A DNA stretch of 64,000 bases from Nephromyces sp. MM_2019 (lineage: Eukaryota; Apicomplexa; Aconoidasida; Nephromycida): positions 56,285-120,284 of the forward strand of contig JADHZB010001888.1 in assembly GCA_015657535.1 (NCBI GenBank), written 5' to 3'. The notes beneath the pieces were generated by a model. The model had not been told where the DNA came from. It searched no databases and worked only from the letters and a program-made list of their open reading frames with translations. A program made the position numbers and the translations under genes. Each line of letters begins with the position of its first letter. Within the stretch, counting starts at the first letter, position 1. This document shows positions 1 through 12,164 of this stretch, piece by piece.

Positions 1-2534
1 AATTTATTACATGTTTTAAATAACCTTTTAAAAGACTATTGAAACTTTTTCCTTATACAAACTCATGATAATTATTTATAACTTATATATGCGCACATTT
101 CATGCCAGGCAGTTAATAATACCTACAGCTTATATATAAACTACACTTCAATTTATATACACAAATCTATTTTGTATATAGTTTAAATCTTTATGTAAGC
201 ACATGCAATTGCAAAACTACTTAAGTTACATACTATCACACCTGGCAGGCTATTTTTCAATTCACTATCGACCACACAAACCCACTAACAATTTCTAAGC
301 CAATACAATTACAAAAATAATTTTTTTAGATATTTTGTTTTTAAGTTGGAGTTATATTCATATTCATCAACTAAAAGAGGCATTTCAAACCTAATTGAGC
401 TGAATTTTTAATTTATAGAACTAATAATGTATCACTCCAACAATTTTTTTTGGAGTGTTAAAATGAATTGCTATTTGGGGACAATACCTAATACATTTAG
501 TATTTTTGAAGCTAGGCAACACTTAACATATGCATACTCTTAACCAAATTATTAATTTTATTTAACTTTTTTAAATATCTCATTAATATATGTATTTAAA
601 TAGACAAAATTATCCTTATATATATATATTTACATATATAATAAATTTTCTTTTAGAATTTCACAACATCTATTTGATTCTATTAAATTAACCTGAAGAA
701 ATCAATACTTTTAAAAATAACAAATTATAATTTTACAAAATTTTTAATGGTATTATTAATGTTCAGTATTATAGCACAATCCGTCCCAATCAAACAAAAA
801 AACACAAATACGTTTACAATAAAATCAATAGCTCAAAAAAAGAAATAATGAGCACCGATATTTTATAAAGGATCGATTTTTCAAATGCTCTAAAACAGAA
901 ATTACACAACTTCACAAAAATATTTAATCATTTTTTTATCAATACTTTCAAAATATTAGCAGCAAAGTCAAATGTTAATTTTAAAATTATCTTAATTTGA
1001 AGTTCTTAACGAAGATTAGAACTCATTTTTATACTGTACAATTACATATTCCGAATATATATTTGGTTTTAATTTATTATACTATTGACGATTTTTAGAT
1101 TAACTTAAAACACTAACAGTTAATATACAATATGTTGTTGTATTCTTTATCTGAATAACATGTTGTCTTTTTACAATAATCTTATGATTATTTCTAAAAT
1201 AAATTATAAATATAATCAACACTATATATATATATACTTATATATTACATCTTATAACTATGAAACATTACATTAAAAGTAATTTGATAAGATATGTACA
1301 AGTTTAATAATATGACTATATTAAGTTTTATAAAATAAATATTATATATATACAATTTATAGAATAAAAATCACAAAAATGTATATAAATTGAGCCAAAT
1401 GTTGTAATTAAAGTAACAAAGAATCACATGTAACTTTTAATATAAAAAGATAGATTAAACACTTTATGAGCTAGCCCTAACCCCATGAAAACATTAGAAT
1501 ACTTATTGATAATAAAAACAGGATAGATGATCATTGAAAAATTACAAAGGAATGTTTATATAATAAACATTTAGCTATTATATTGAGGAATTTTGAGAAT
1601 ATACATATAATAATTTGACTATGATATATATGTTAGAATAAATGTTAATTTTTTCGTTATGGATAGCATGTTATTTCTTCACACATATATTGTCAACTTG
1701 ATACTTCTACAAGCTTCATATTAGCAGCCTGTGTGTATAGATTTTTTCATTGTTAAATCCACTCTGTGCCTTAAAAATTTATTTTAAGTATATTTGTTAT
1801 GTTAGAAAGTCACAAACTGTAACAATGCACACATCTCATTTGTTGGTAAGTGTGTGTAGTACTAAAATACTACTTTTAACACATGTGATTCGCTTACACT
1901 GACTCTTAGGCTTATCGCCCTAAAGTGATACTTAACAACAAGCACAGCTCAATTTTAGCAGACAAGTTTATATTTAAGAAGCTATCACAAAACACACGCA
2001 TCCATAATAAAACATTCTATAAATTATAAATTTCACAGAGAAAAATGGCCCCTGTAATTAAAATACTTAATATTTGTGATATGTATGTAATCACTTGCTT
2101 AATATGAGTAACAAATATAAGCATTATTAATATGCAACTAAGGAATTTCTTAAATTCTTTTTCCTATGGATTATAGTATTAGCGCATGTGTCATATTGGT
2201 TTACACAACATGATGCTTGGTTTTTTTTCTAATTGGACTTAACTTTATCATATATAGATCAAAAACTATATCTCTTCTTTAACTTGGGTATAAAGCATAA
2301 TTATGCTTTAATATAATACTCTAATAATATATAACTGTTAACATTTTCTAGAACTTAACAACCCCTCTTCTTCTCTCTTATTTTTCATAATGTTCTAATT
2401 CACTTCTTTTTTTATAACTAATATTATTGAGAAGACACTTTTCATTCCTCATTAATTGCTCTTTCCTCACTAATTTTTTTTCTTTCTTGTATTTGATTGA
2501 ACTTGTGTCCTTTTTCAACCATCTCCCCAAAAAG
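1..2534. other. Gene-free AT-rich left flank
   Basis: No reading frame here looks coding on either strand. The stretch is very AT-rich with short TA runs (for example near 620 and 1225) and no recognisable RNA gene or repeat family. It probably contains the upstream region of the S27a fusion gene that starts at 2535. The T-rich tract at about 2360-2520 just before that start is consistent with a promoter and 5' leader, but no specific element can be named. Confidence 0.6.
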
Positions 2535-3539
2535 ATGCAAATCTTTGTATCCGGCTTTGGTGAATCCTCTACCATCGCCCTCGACGTAAACCCATATTTC
2601 CGAATCTCTGAAATCAAAACCTTATTAGAATCTCGAACTGGTAAATATGTTTTAACCACTCATAGAATCACATAAATCTCTACTATGTATTATCATATTC
2701 TTCAACACACTATGGGTTACGATTGTTTTATTTTCGAATACTCTTCTTTGTTATTATATAAGAAACTCAAACCTTTTAATATTGAGCTCACCTTCTACAG
2801 TGAAAATCAATAAAGAATGTGATTTATTTTGATTCTTAAATGTATTTAAACAATCTTCTTTGACAATAACCTTACCTTATTCTAACAGTATAGGCTATTG
2901 TTTATTTAAAGCGTTAGTAAGCTTTGGTTTCATATTACTTATATTCTTAATTTAATCTTTAGGAATTAGTGCTGATCAACTTCGTCTAAGCCATGGAATC
3001 CATCCTCTTGATGATGAACAAACCCTAGAAGAGGCCCATATCGAACAGGTAACTATATAAGATTTAGGGCTCTTCATATATGAATTTATGCTACAATGAT
3101 GAACAAAATCAGATAGGGACATCTGTACATAATAATGTATGAAGAGAACCTGATTTTCATTTTCTAAATGAAGTTCTGAAACTCACATAGATTTATTACT
3201 ACATAAGCAAAAATAAGCATTATGACAAACACATTAAACACCTTGCATTTTTTTTTTAATCTATAGGAAGCCACACTTTTCCAATCTTTGGAATTGTTGG
3301 GTGGTGCCAAGAAGAAAAAGAAGAAGAATTTCGCAAAGCCAAAGAAGAATAAACATAAAAAGAAGAAAGTAAAACTCGCTGTTTTGAAATTCTATCGAGT
3401 AGATGGAAACAACCAGATCACTCGTCTTCGACAACAATGTCCACGTTGTGGTCCTGGAGTTTTCTTGGCTGCTCACAAGAACAGAAACTACTGTGGAAGA
3501 TGTGGAGATGTCTACTTTTTAACCCCACAGAAGGCATAA
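2535..3539 (+). CDS. RPS27A: Ubiquitin-like/ribosomal protein S27a (eS31) fusion
   Basis: Three exons, 2535-2640, 2963-3048 and 3267-3539, phases agreeing, giving about 154 residues. The first 77 residues are a ubiquitin fold beginning MQIF and ending LELLGG; the rest is 40S protein S27a, with a lysine-rich start ([20 protein letters not shown]) and the zinc finger pair CPRC and CGRC that binds zinc in the small subunit. In this family the ubiquitin part is cut off after the Gly-Gly and the S27a part enters the ribosome. The ubiquitin part is strongly diverged: positions equivalent to Lys48 and Lys63 are not lysine, and the arginines before Gly-Gly are lost. The ATG is the first of the frame. 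Identification of S27a is secure; whether the ubiquitin-like part still acts as ubiquitin is doubtful. Confidence 0.95.
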
Positions 3540-4526
3540 TCTTCACATCCCCTTCAAGATTATTGAAAAGATCAACTTAAGAATTATTTTCTTTCAACTT
3601 CAGAATATTTTGAAACTAAAATTTTTATCTTATACTTCAAAAATATTTTGTACTTAACTCTTTTAATTACATAACTCCTAATAATATTAGTTATTATCTT
3701 TAACCTTTCACATTCTAAAATTGCTTGTTAAGCCGGTACTCCATAGTTTACGCTACAGAAATCAGACATTTAATGAGCTAATGAACTACTTATGACTGGT
3801 TGAAGTCTACACATATTACCCATATTTATGAATATCTGGAATTGCTTAGCAAAAAAAAAAGGAGCCTTAATACATAACACAGAGATAGGAAAAACTTCAA
3901 TCTTATATCATTTTAAAATCTAAAAATCCAATACATCTAAAGACTATTTTGATGTTTTTCCTCTTCATGTTAATTAAAATAAAAAAAATTACAATAGATA
4001 TTTCAGGGCAGTTATAATTCTCAATCATATATTTTATTGAAAATAAAAACTCGTGACTGAAAACCATCACAAAAGCAAATTTTTTAGTATCTTTTTTAAA
4101 GTTAAATTGTTGAATTTTGTTTATAAAGAATTACACCAAGTATAATAGATTGAATCATCTTGGATCTAAATCAGTTATAAAATATCTAAATATATTAATG
4201 TTTTATATGAGCAACCTATAGTTTTTAGCTTTTACTAAATCAACTCATAAGCATATGCCAAAGAGCTAAGTGGCTATACACAGAATACCTGAATAGCAAC
4301 TACATTTACAAAAAAGTTACGTTTGAATCAAGTTTTACTCTAAAGACTGAAATTGATGCACTCAGAGACATTATATTAGTATACTATATATAAGATACAA
4401 GAAAGAAATTTGAATCAAAATTAAATCCCTTAATTTTTTCATAGTTGATCTTTTCTGACTAAAATTCCTGAATTAATCACACTGATTAAGGTAATTGATA
4501 AAACTAAAATCTAAATTGGCATCACA
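3540..4526. other. Intergenic, nothing recognised
   Basis: About 1 kb of AT-rich DNA between two genes on the same strand. It must hold the 3' end of the S27a transcript and the promoter of the dynein intermediate chain gene, but no motif, RNA gene or repeat stands out. Confidence 0.6.
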
Positions 4527-7500
4527 ATGCCGAAAAAGGAATTGTACCTCGACTATCTCTTAGAAGAAATAAAATTTGATTTTGTAGAGCTAAGATATTC
4601 ATCAGAACTAGAAACTTTGAAGCCGCAAACCGTACATGTCTCTGTTAATGAAAAATATACTGAAAAAATCGAATTCTGGTTGGTTCAAGTGGAATTTCAT
4701 AAAGTACTCGAAGCACATTTGAACCCAATTTTCAAAGAAGCACTAAATGTATGAAAACTTTAATAAATTCATGCAACAAGTGTATTAAAGGTGGTATTAA
4801 TTAGACATAGTTAATTATTTGACTTATAAGACTCTTTCTGAAACGCTGCGGATAGAATTTAAAGGATACTCACTAATAATCTTCTTACCTGATACCAAAA
4901 CAATTCAGATAATAAAACCTTAGTACTTATTAAGTAAGAAGTGCAAGTTAAACTAGGTCACAGAATATGTAGATGCTAAAATTAAATGCAGTCTTTAAGC
5001 CAGGAAAATTCTTTGAGTCACTTTCTTCTGGTGTATATCAACAATTGCTCAAATCGCACAAACAGTTTTTTTCTACTATGAACACACCTTTTCCTAAACT
5101 CGTCATACATTCAAATTTTGACAATCGAAAAATAATTTTGTTCTTGTTTTTATAGTGCTGGCCTTGTTCCGAAATTATACTAATTGAAACTACGTTAGCA
5201 AATGAAGATAGAAAAATTTACTGTATACTTGATTTATCAGCCTACAATAAGATCCTAGAGGTAATGATTATTAATCGAAAACAAAAGAAGTTCAGAATTG
5301 ATAGATCAATAAATTATTTTCATTATTTATGCTATCAATTGTATAACAACATGATGCTTACAAAACTCTTGGGTCTTTAAACCAATATTGAATATAATAA
5401 ACTCGAGAGCTGCTTGTCTCAATTTCCTTGGAACCAAAAAAACCACTCTGCTTGAATTTTACAAATCTTATTATGGGTTCAATGTAAATTTCATTAGGAA
5501 CTATTGAGTTATAAACAAGATGCAAAGTGGAAGCACAACCTTCTATTAACTACTCTATTTCAAAGTATTAATTTAAAAAGTGTTGTGCTGAGTGATTTGG
5601 AAAAATCTATAATTTTGGAAATCGAAAATGAAAGAATTGTTTCAAAAAGGGAAAATATTAACCTCACTCTAAGTGATTCTAGCAGACAGCAAAAGTTATC
5701 TTGTAAAAGGAGTACATTCAATTTTGTCGAAAAAAACCTAGCTCTCCCATCTTACAGAGTAAGATGAATTTAATAGACATTTAAAAAATTGTAGCACTTC
5801 AAAAAGTGTTATTATAGTAGTGGAGGTCTATAAAAATATTGAAAATTTGTTGATAAAATCCTTATGTAGGAAACAGCTACCAAAAAATATGCCTCTAAAT
5901 CTCTTTACCAACAGGACCAAAACTTCTCGAACGTTATAAAGCATGTGAATTTAACAATACAGAGCGTTCCCTTGACTAAGGACTCAGATAATAGTACACC
6001 CTATATCGGCAAGCTTATTACAGGGACCCAGTATGATATAAACGACTTAAAGGTATTTCGCGAAATAAACCGAATTATGCCGAAATTTATATGTTGAGTT
6101 ATAAAATTCTGCGAGTGCTAGAATGTTAGTATAAAAGGATTCGCAATTGTGCTCGTTTCTCCTATTTAAATTCAAACCAAACCATTTCACTTAAATTCAG
6201 GATGTAAGTGGAATCATTCCAGAAGAAATTCTAGATAAAATTTCAAATATGCTTAAAGAGCTTGAGCCGAGGTTAATACATTAACAATTTTGCTAGTGTA
6301 CTTAACAACTTAAGTTTTGAAACAAATGGATTTAAATTAAGACACTTGATATCAGTAAATTTGGTGTTATAGGTTTCTTTTGAAACTACTTAAGTTAAAA
6401 ATGCTGAGGGTATAAGGCTCCTCTAAACACAGATTTGAAGCTAAGTTATAATCATTAACAATTATTAAATAAAATCTAATTTTTTAAGGTTCAATTGGGC
6501 TCTTCAAGAAAATGAGATGTTTGACTTGAACAGGGATGACTTTGAAACAAGCTTTGATTCCTCAAGAAATTACTTGCTTAATAGGACTAATGAGCCTGTT
6601 GCAACTTTTTCAAGGTTTTATGATATAAAATTTTGTAAAAACAGCAGGGTAGAGAGAATGGATTGTTCCCCTCAGTATGTTTTTACTTGTGTTATTTTAT
6701 GAAACAAAGCTTGTTAAATAATAAAAACATAAGCAAACTTAGCTACTAAAAACGTTCAAAATGTAACATTTTGTTTTTTCGGAATTCAGTAAAAACAAAA
6801 CTCAAGTAGTCTGTTCCTATAATCATAACCCCGAATTCCATCCAACAGCTAAGTATTTCCCAGATTGGAATGACATTACTCCATATTATGCCTTAATATG
6901 GGATATTCATAACTTATTTGGGCCAATTCACACGCTGTTATCAACAGATGTAAGTATCTCAGCTACAATATATTTAAAAGGATTTAAATAATAGTGAAAA
7001 CTAAAATTGATAAAAGCTATAAATTTACTATTCTTATTGCTTCTTAAATGGATTCTCAAATTCAAATTCTTATTACAATTGTTACAACACATGTACTAAT
7101 ATATAAAAGGTTTCTGAAAAGAATTACATTTTTATTAAATTTAGGCAATAACTAGTTTAAAATTTTGTCCTTTCAAAACAAATATGGTAATCGGTGGGTG
7201 CAGTAGTGGCAAGGTAAAATGGTATAATCAAAAACCCAGACTAATCGTTTATTCAATGCAGATGCTTTTCAAGCCATAGGAAAATTAATTTTATGCTTAT
7301 ATTCTTGTTAACACCATGTGCTTTCAGGTTGCTATATGGGGCATTGAAGCAAAGTCTCATGATAGTGAAGCTGGTATTTATTTTACTTAAGGAAATAAAC
7401 ATATATAGCTAATAAGATCATGAAATAAATTTTAGTAACAAATCAAAACAAAGCTTAATAAAAAGTAATTAATTTGGAATTGTTGTTTATTCCCAGAGAG

Positions 7501-9928
7501 CCCGGTACTACCAACTTTTGTTAGTGATTTAGAATCATCACACACCCAAGCAGTTACAGATGTGAGCTTCATTCCTCGTAGTCTAGAAAGTTGCTCAAGC
7601 CAGGAATGCTTTGTGACATCTTCAGCAGAGAACTTCATACTGGTTTGGGAAATTCCAGCTTATAAGCGTGATGAATTGTTCTTTAATAATATTTTACCAT
7701 TAAAAAAAATCTGTTTGAGTGAAGTTTACAAGTCGAAAACTAGTCAGTAAAAATAAATAAATTCCTCTTTGAAAATATTATATGCTTAACTGTTTCTAAA
7801 GTATTAAAAAATTCTTATCATAGACACTATATTGCATTTTAGGTTACTATCAACATGGCTAAGACTATCTAGAAGTTTAAATATTTCTACCTTCATATTT
7901 ATCATTTCTAAATATATAACTCACATTTCAGTAAACGAATGTTACTTGATAAGATTTTCGAAAGATCAAAGTGGTAATTTAAACTTGTGGATGACCTTGG
8001 TAATTTACACTTGAGTATTGAAATTATCAACTTAAGCATTGTTATTAGTATATGCTTACACCGCGGTTTATTAAGATTAACAATAAATACTTTTTAAAAC
8101 CTTAAACATCCATATTCCATCAAACTTTAAGCTGTGACTTATATAATCCAGGACGATGAGCAAATTATTTCGACTAAATGGCCACTACAAAAAGTGAGAA
8201 AAAATATTATTGATTCTTACACTAAGGTAAAAAATTTTGAGAAATATTGAACTCTATAAATTAATGGATAAGCTTGTGATAAAATTTTAGGATGAAGTTA
8301 ACCTCCGGAGAATTTTGCATTTTGAGTTTTCTCCTTTTATAGAGGGTCTATTTCTCACTGTAAACGATTGGGAGTTCACGATTTGGAAGGAAAAATTAAG
8401 CCATCCAATGTACAAGTCACCAACGTGAGTATTTTTCTGGAAAGTTTTCACACTATTTATAAATTGATTTAAACCACTTTAGTATACATTACTTTTTATA
8501 TTTTAAGATGGTTTCTTTTAGATAAAAGGTAAGAAACACATGGTAACAAATGTGACACTACTTTAGTATGTGCAATAAAAATGTCTTATATTGCCTTAAA
8601 CAAATGAGGGCTTTGCTTTAATTATAGCATCTAAAAGCTATAGAGTGAAACTTATTGAAAAAATTCTTAACTAAACTTGCAGATCCTTTGAGACTTATTC
8701 ATCCGGTTGTTGGAGTTCTAGTAGACCGAACATATTGTATCTTGGAAAAATGAATGGAACAATTGAGATATGGGACCTATTGGAAGATACTCATTATCCG
8801 ATAAAAATCCATAAACTAACAAACCACCCTATCAGCATAGTTCAGTCAAAAAGTTTAGATAGAAAGTGTATTTCTTCTCATTCGTATGAGAAATCGGATA
8901 TAGAGAAGGATTTTTACCGTTCAAAACAATTGGAAATTTGTGGGATTGAAGAGATTTTATATGTTGGAGATTGGTCAGGCGTAATACACGTTCTTAAGTT
9001 GCCAATATTTCTACAAATACAGGTCAATATAGCATAATATAGCATTCATTATCATATAAAAATCAATTTTCAATTTTAAAATTACAATGAATATATATCT
9101 TATAATAAGAATCATGCTTCGGCTTATTATTAGATTTGTTTCAAAGAAGTTCATTATCTGTTGTTAAAAATCTAATTCTTAAATTAGTTTTTATATATTT
9201 TCTGAAAATTCAAAATATTCTCGTTGAAATTTTTTTGAAGTCTGTCTACCAGAGTTTAATTATATAGCCAAAATGCTTAATAAAACACAATTCAATTTCA
9301 ATTTATGTTATTTCCTGAAATTCTCAGTCTGAAGGAGAGCTAGAAAAATTCAAGAGTTTGTGTGAGGGATTGGTTTTTGTTGATAACATATATAATAAAT
9401 GGAGACAAGAGCAACAAAAGGTAATCATACTAATTTATTTGAAGTGGGAAATTGATATAAAATAATCACTTAGATGCATTTGCAATCAAAGCTTAAATTC
9501 TTATAATAGTAAAAATTGGATGTCTTTCAATATTTGTAAATATATTTTATTTTTCCAGCTTCAAAGCGAAAACAAGTATAAGACATCTATTGAAAGTATT
9601 CTTGAGCATAAAGTAATGTTTATCTTATTGAAATTTACATAAGCTTATTAGTGTTTAGCTATATAGTATCCTAGTAGCCTTACAAGTAATCAACAAATTG
9701 CTAATAGTACTAGAGCTTGTGTTGAGCTTTTGAACATAGATCAAACATTCCATCAAAAAGATTATGATATATTTGAATTTCACATTGTAAGAAATGTTCG
9801 ATTAATACATCCAGAAAGAATCTGCTCCGGAATTGGTTCAATCAGATGATTACAATTTTTATGAAAAAATGTTTATTGGAAGGATTAACACTTGGAAACC
9901 ACCTTTACTTAACCAGGAAGGAGATTAA
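4527..9928 (+). CDS. DNAI3: Axonemal dynein intermediate chain, WDR63/DNAI3 (IC140) type
   Basis: WD-repeat intermediate chain of an inner-arm axonemal dynein, which anchors the motor on flagellar doublets. My model has 17 exons: 4527-4748, 5156-5260, 5498-5758, 5870-6052, 6201-6271, 6489-6674, 6790-6949, 7145-7213, 7328-7373, 7497-7742, 7932-7999, 8152-8226, 8291-8424, 8683-9022, 9328-9420, 9559-9612, 9815-9928, about 808 residues; all junction phases agree. An 18th exon at 4973-5032 is possible. WDR63-like stretches include LKFCPFKTNMVIGGCSSGK, LTVNDWEFTIWKEK, ILYLGKMNGTIEIWDLLEDT and the last blade DWSGVIHVLKLP, followed by a charged, probably helical tail. The N-terminal third is not recognisable. 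Its presence predicts flagella, in apicomplexans those of the male gamete. The WD40 and dynein assignment is strong; the exact orthologue (WDR63 rather than WDR78) is likely, not certain. Confidence 0.85.
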
Positions 9929-10163
9929 AAAACAATTTTTAGCTACCACTTTTGAATTCCCTTCACAGCACTTTTACAATTACACAAAAAAGCTACTTCG
10001 TTTCTCTACCAAATCTAATTTTTTTTTACTTTAATAAAAAAAATATGCAAGTTCTGTTAAAAAAATCTCATTGTTTATATAGTTCATTTTATTCAAGTTT
10101 TTCGAATTGTTTGATTTATAAAAGAGTTGGAATTATAATCTAGTGTGAACTCTAAGTCAAATT

Positions 10164-11882
10164 TCAAGGACTATTAGGTGATATTTTTTGTAACCATGGG
10201 TATGATTCAAATGCCATACTAGGTTTTAGTTTTCCAGAGAATAGTAATATAGATGGCTTAAATTCATCAAAATCGTATTGTATATCTCTTGGTTCATTAT
10301 CACTATTGTTGAAAATTGCTTCTATATAGTCTAAATTTTCTCGAAAATCAAGAATATTCTTGGGATATATTGAGTCCAGAAAGTCCACGTTACATAGGTT
10401 CATTTCGAGCCAATGGTCCAATCTATGAACCATAATTTCTGAGCTTTTATCAAATTGCATGTATAATTTCTTTAGTGTCTTTTTATTTTGGATCCATGAT
10501 ATTATACTTGAATTGTATCCAGACTTGCTTTGTTTCTCAGAAAATATTTTATCCGTGCTTATTAATCCAAAAGGCCCAGTGTAATCAATTAAAAAGTTTA
10601 TTGAGGAAATAATTAGCGTATCCAAATCGAAATAAAGGCATCTATGCTTATCTAGAGTGGGATCTATATAGAATATATTGAGCTTACTCCACCATCCTTT
10701 TAGTACTTTAAAATTCTGATTTTGGTTAATACCTTTTGGGTGAAAAGCTGAATAATCACCTGGGATTTCTACAACCTCTATTCTGCTATCTAAACCTTTA
10801 GGTTTATCTGTGAAGCATATAAATTCGAATGATGGATAATTTATTTTTGTAGGATCCAGAAATTTCAATACGGAATAATAAAGATTATGAACATCATTTA
10901 CGGAATATTTGTTTCCCCATTTTACACAGATTATTTTCAGTGGGAGCTGAAAACAATTTTGATTCCTCATTTGTCTGACATCAATAGGTGTTTTGTTTAA
11001 TTCACACTGTAGGTTATCGAATTCAGTTAAAGCTTCATAATCATTTTGATATTCAAACTTTTGCAATTCGTTTAATTTTAGCTCATCAATTAAATTGGAT
11101 TGTAATTCCTTACTGGTGATAGAAGCTGGTAGTAAACTTTTAAATGATTGAATTGTCTTCAGATATCCAGCTTCATTTCTGTGTAGATTATTGAGGGATT
11201 CACCAAATTGGATAACATTTGCTTGATTTACTTCTAATTCTTGCAGTTTTGTCACAAAAAACCACTGCAAAAATATAGCTTGCTCTCTATAGCCTATAAT
11301 TCTCAGTAAAGTACTGAGATTCATCAGTGCTGTTGGATATTTTGGTACAAGATGTAAAATGGACAGCAAAATGGCTAGGGCTTCATTAAATTTACTTAAC
11401 TGTATTAGAATAGCTGATAGGTTGATTAAAAGCTTAACTTTTTGATGCCTGCTCAGTGTTATTTTCAATGCCTTTATGATGTGATACTCTGCACAATCTA
11501 ATTTAGTTAGTTTTGAATAAATCAATGATGCATAAGAGTGCACTGATGCGGAATTATAAGAAAGTGAGAGACAACACAGGCAATGCTTCAGTGCCTTCTC
11601 AAACTCTCCTTTACTATATAGGAACTTCGAGAACTTGAAGTGTTCCAATGCTTTAAGCCGGAAACCCAATTGGTTTGTGCTATCTAATGTGTTGTTAATT
11701 TTCTGGGCGGAAGACATCATTATAAAGCATTTTATTATTTTTATGACGTCAATTCCAAGAATTTTAAAAATTACTAAAAATGTTACAGCTAAACGGATAT
11801 AAAATCTTTCAGATAATTTGTTTTTTACTATATTGTAAATCTCAGAGTCTTTGAAATTAATCTGACACAAATAGCTTTTCAT
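10164..11882 (-). CDS. TPR protein with glycosyltransferase-like C-terminal domain
   Basis: A single-exon frame of 572 residues, ending in TGA and convergent with the dynein gene 235 bases away. Residues about 28-54 are hydrophobic and could be a signal anchor; a second start at the MMSS pair right after would remove it. Residues about 60-220 read as helical TPR-type repeats (for example ALKHCLCCLSLSYNSASVHS). The C-terminal half from about residue 310 resembles GT-A glycosyltransferases: a first strand, the segment FICFTDKPKGL, then WWSKLNIF and the metal-binding type motif YFDLDTL near residue 417, followed by a conserved-looking HRLDHWLE. The acceptor and sugar cannot be told. It would fit a Golgi or ER enzyme if the N-terminal anchor is real. 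The domain call is fairly good; a catalytically dead relative cannot be excluded. Confidence 0.65.
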   Translation of the reverse strand: MKSYLCQINFKDSEIYNIVKNKLSERFYIRLAVTFLVIFKILGIDVIKIIKCFIMMSSAQKINNTLDSTNQLGFRLKALEHFKFSKFLYSKGEFEKALKHCLCCLSLSYNSASVHSYASLIYSKLTKLDCAEYHIIKALKITLSRHQKVKLLINLSAILIQLSKFNEALAILLSILHLVPKYPTALMNLSTLLRIIGYREQAIFLQWFFVTKLQELEVNQANVIQFGESLNNLHRNEAGYLKTIQSFKSLLPASITSKELQSNLIDELKLNELQKFEYQNDYEALTEFDNLQCELNKTPIDVRQMRNQNCFQLPLKIICVKWGNKYSVNDVHNLYYSVLKFLDPTKINYPSFEFICFTDKPKGLDSRIEVVEIPGDYSAFHPKGINQNQNFKVLKGWWSKLNIFYIDPTLDKHRCLYFDLDTLIISSINFLIDYTGPFGLISTDKIFSEKQSKSGYNSSIISWIQNKKTLKKLYMQFDKSSEIMVHRLDHWLEMNLCNVDFLDSIYPKNILDFRENLDYIEAIFNNSDNEPRDIQYDFDEFKPSILLFSGKLKPSMAFESYPWLQKISPNSP

Positions 11883-12164
11883 AAAATCATTAAAATTTGC
11901 AAAAACTTACTTTACGAATATTCACTTAATAGAACTCGTTTTTAATAAAACATTATGTGAAAATTGAAGGGTATATCTATTTAGAAATAATTGTAGGATT
12001 GATTTTAATAATTTCATCTGAACATGTTTATTTTGATGTTTTTAAAAGTTCGAATTGAGAAAACATACATATAAATACAAAACATATTCAGGTTAATATC
12101 TAAATTTATTTTTGGAAATATATAAGAGTGGAAGGCTATTTAATTATTATCTTGAGTATTAAAA

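Noticed and set aside
2378..2659. 93-codon minus-strand frame over the start of the S27a gene
   Set aside because: It is antisense to the well-supported first exon and has no coding signature of its own.
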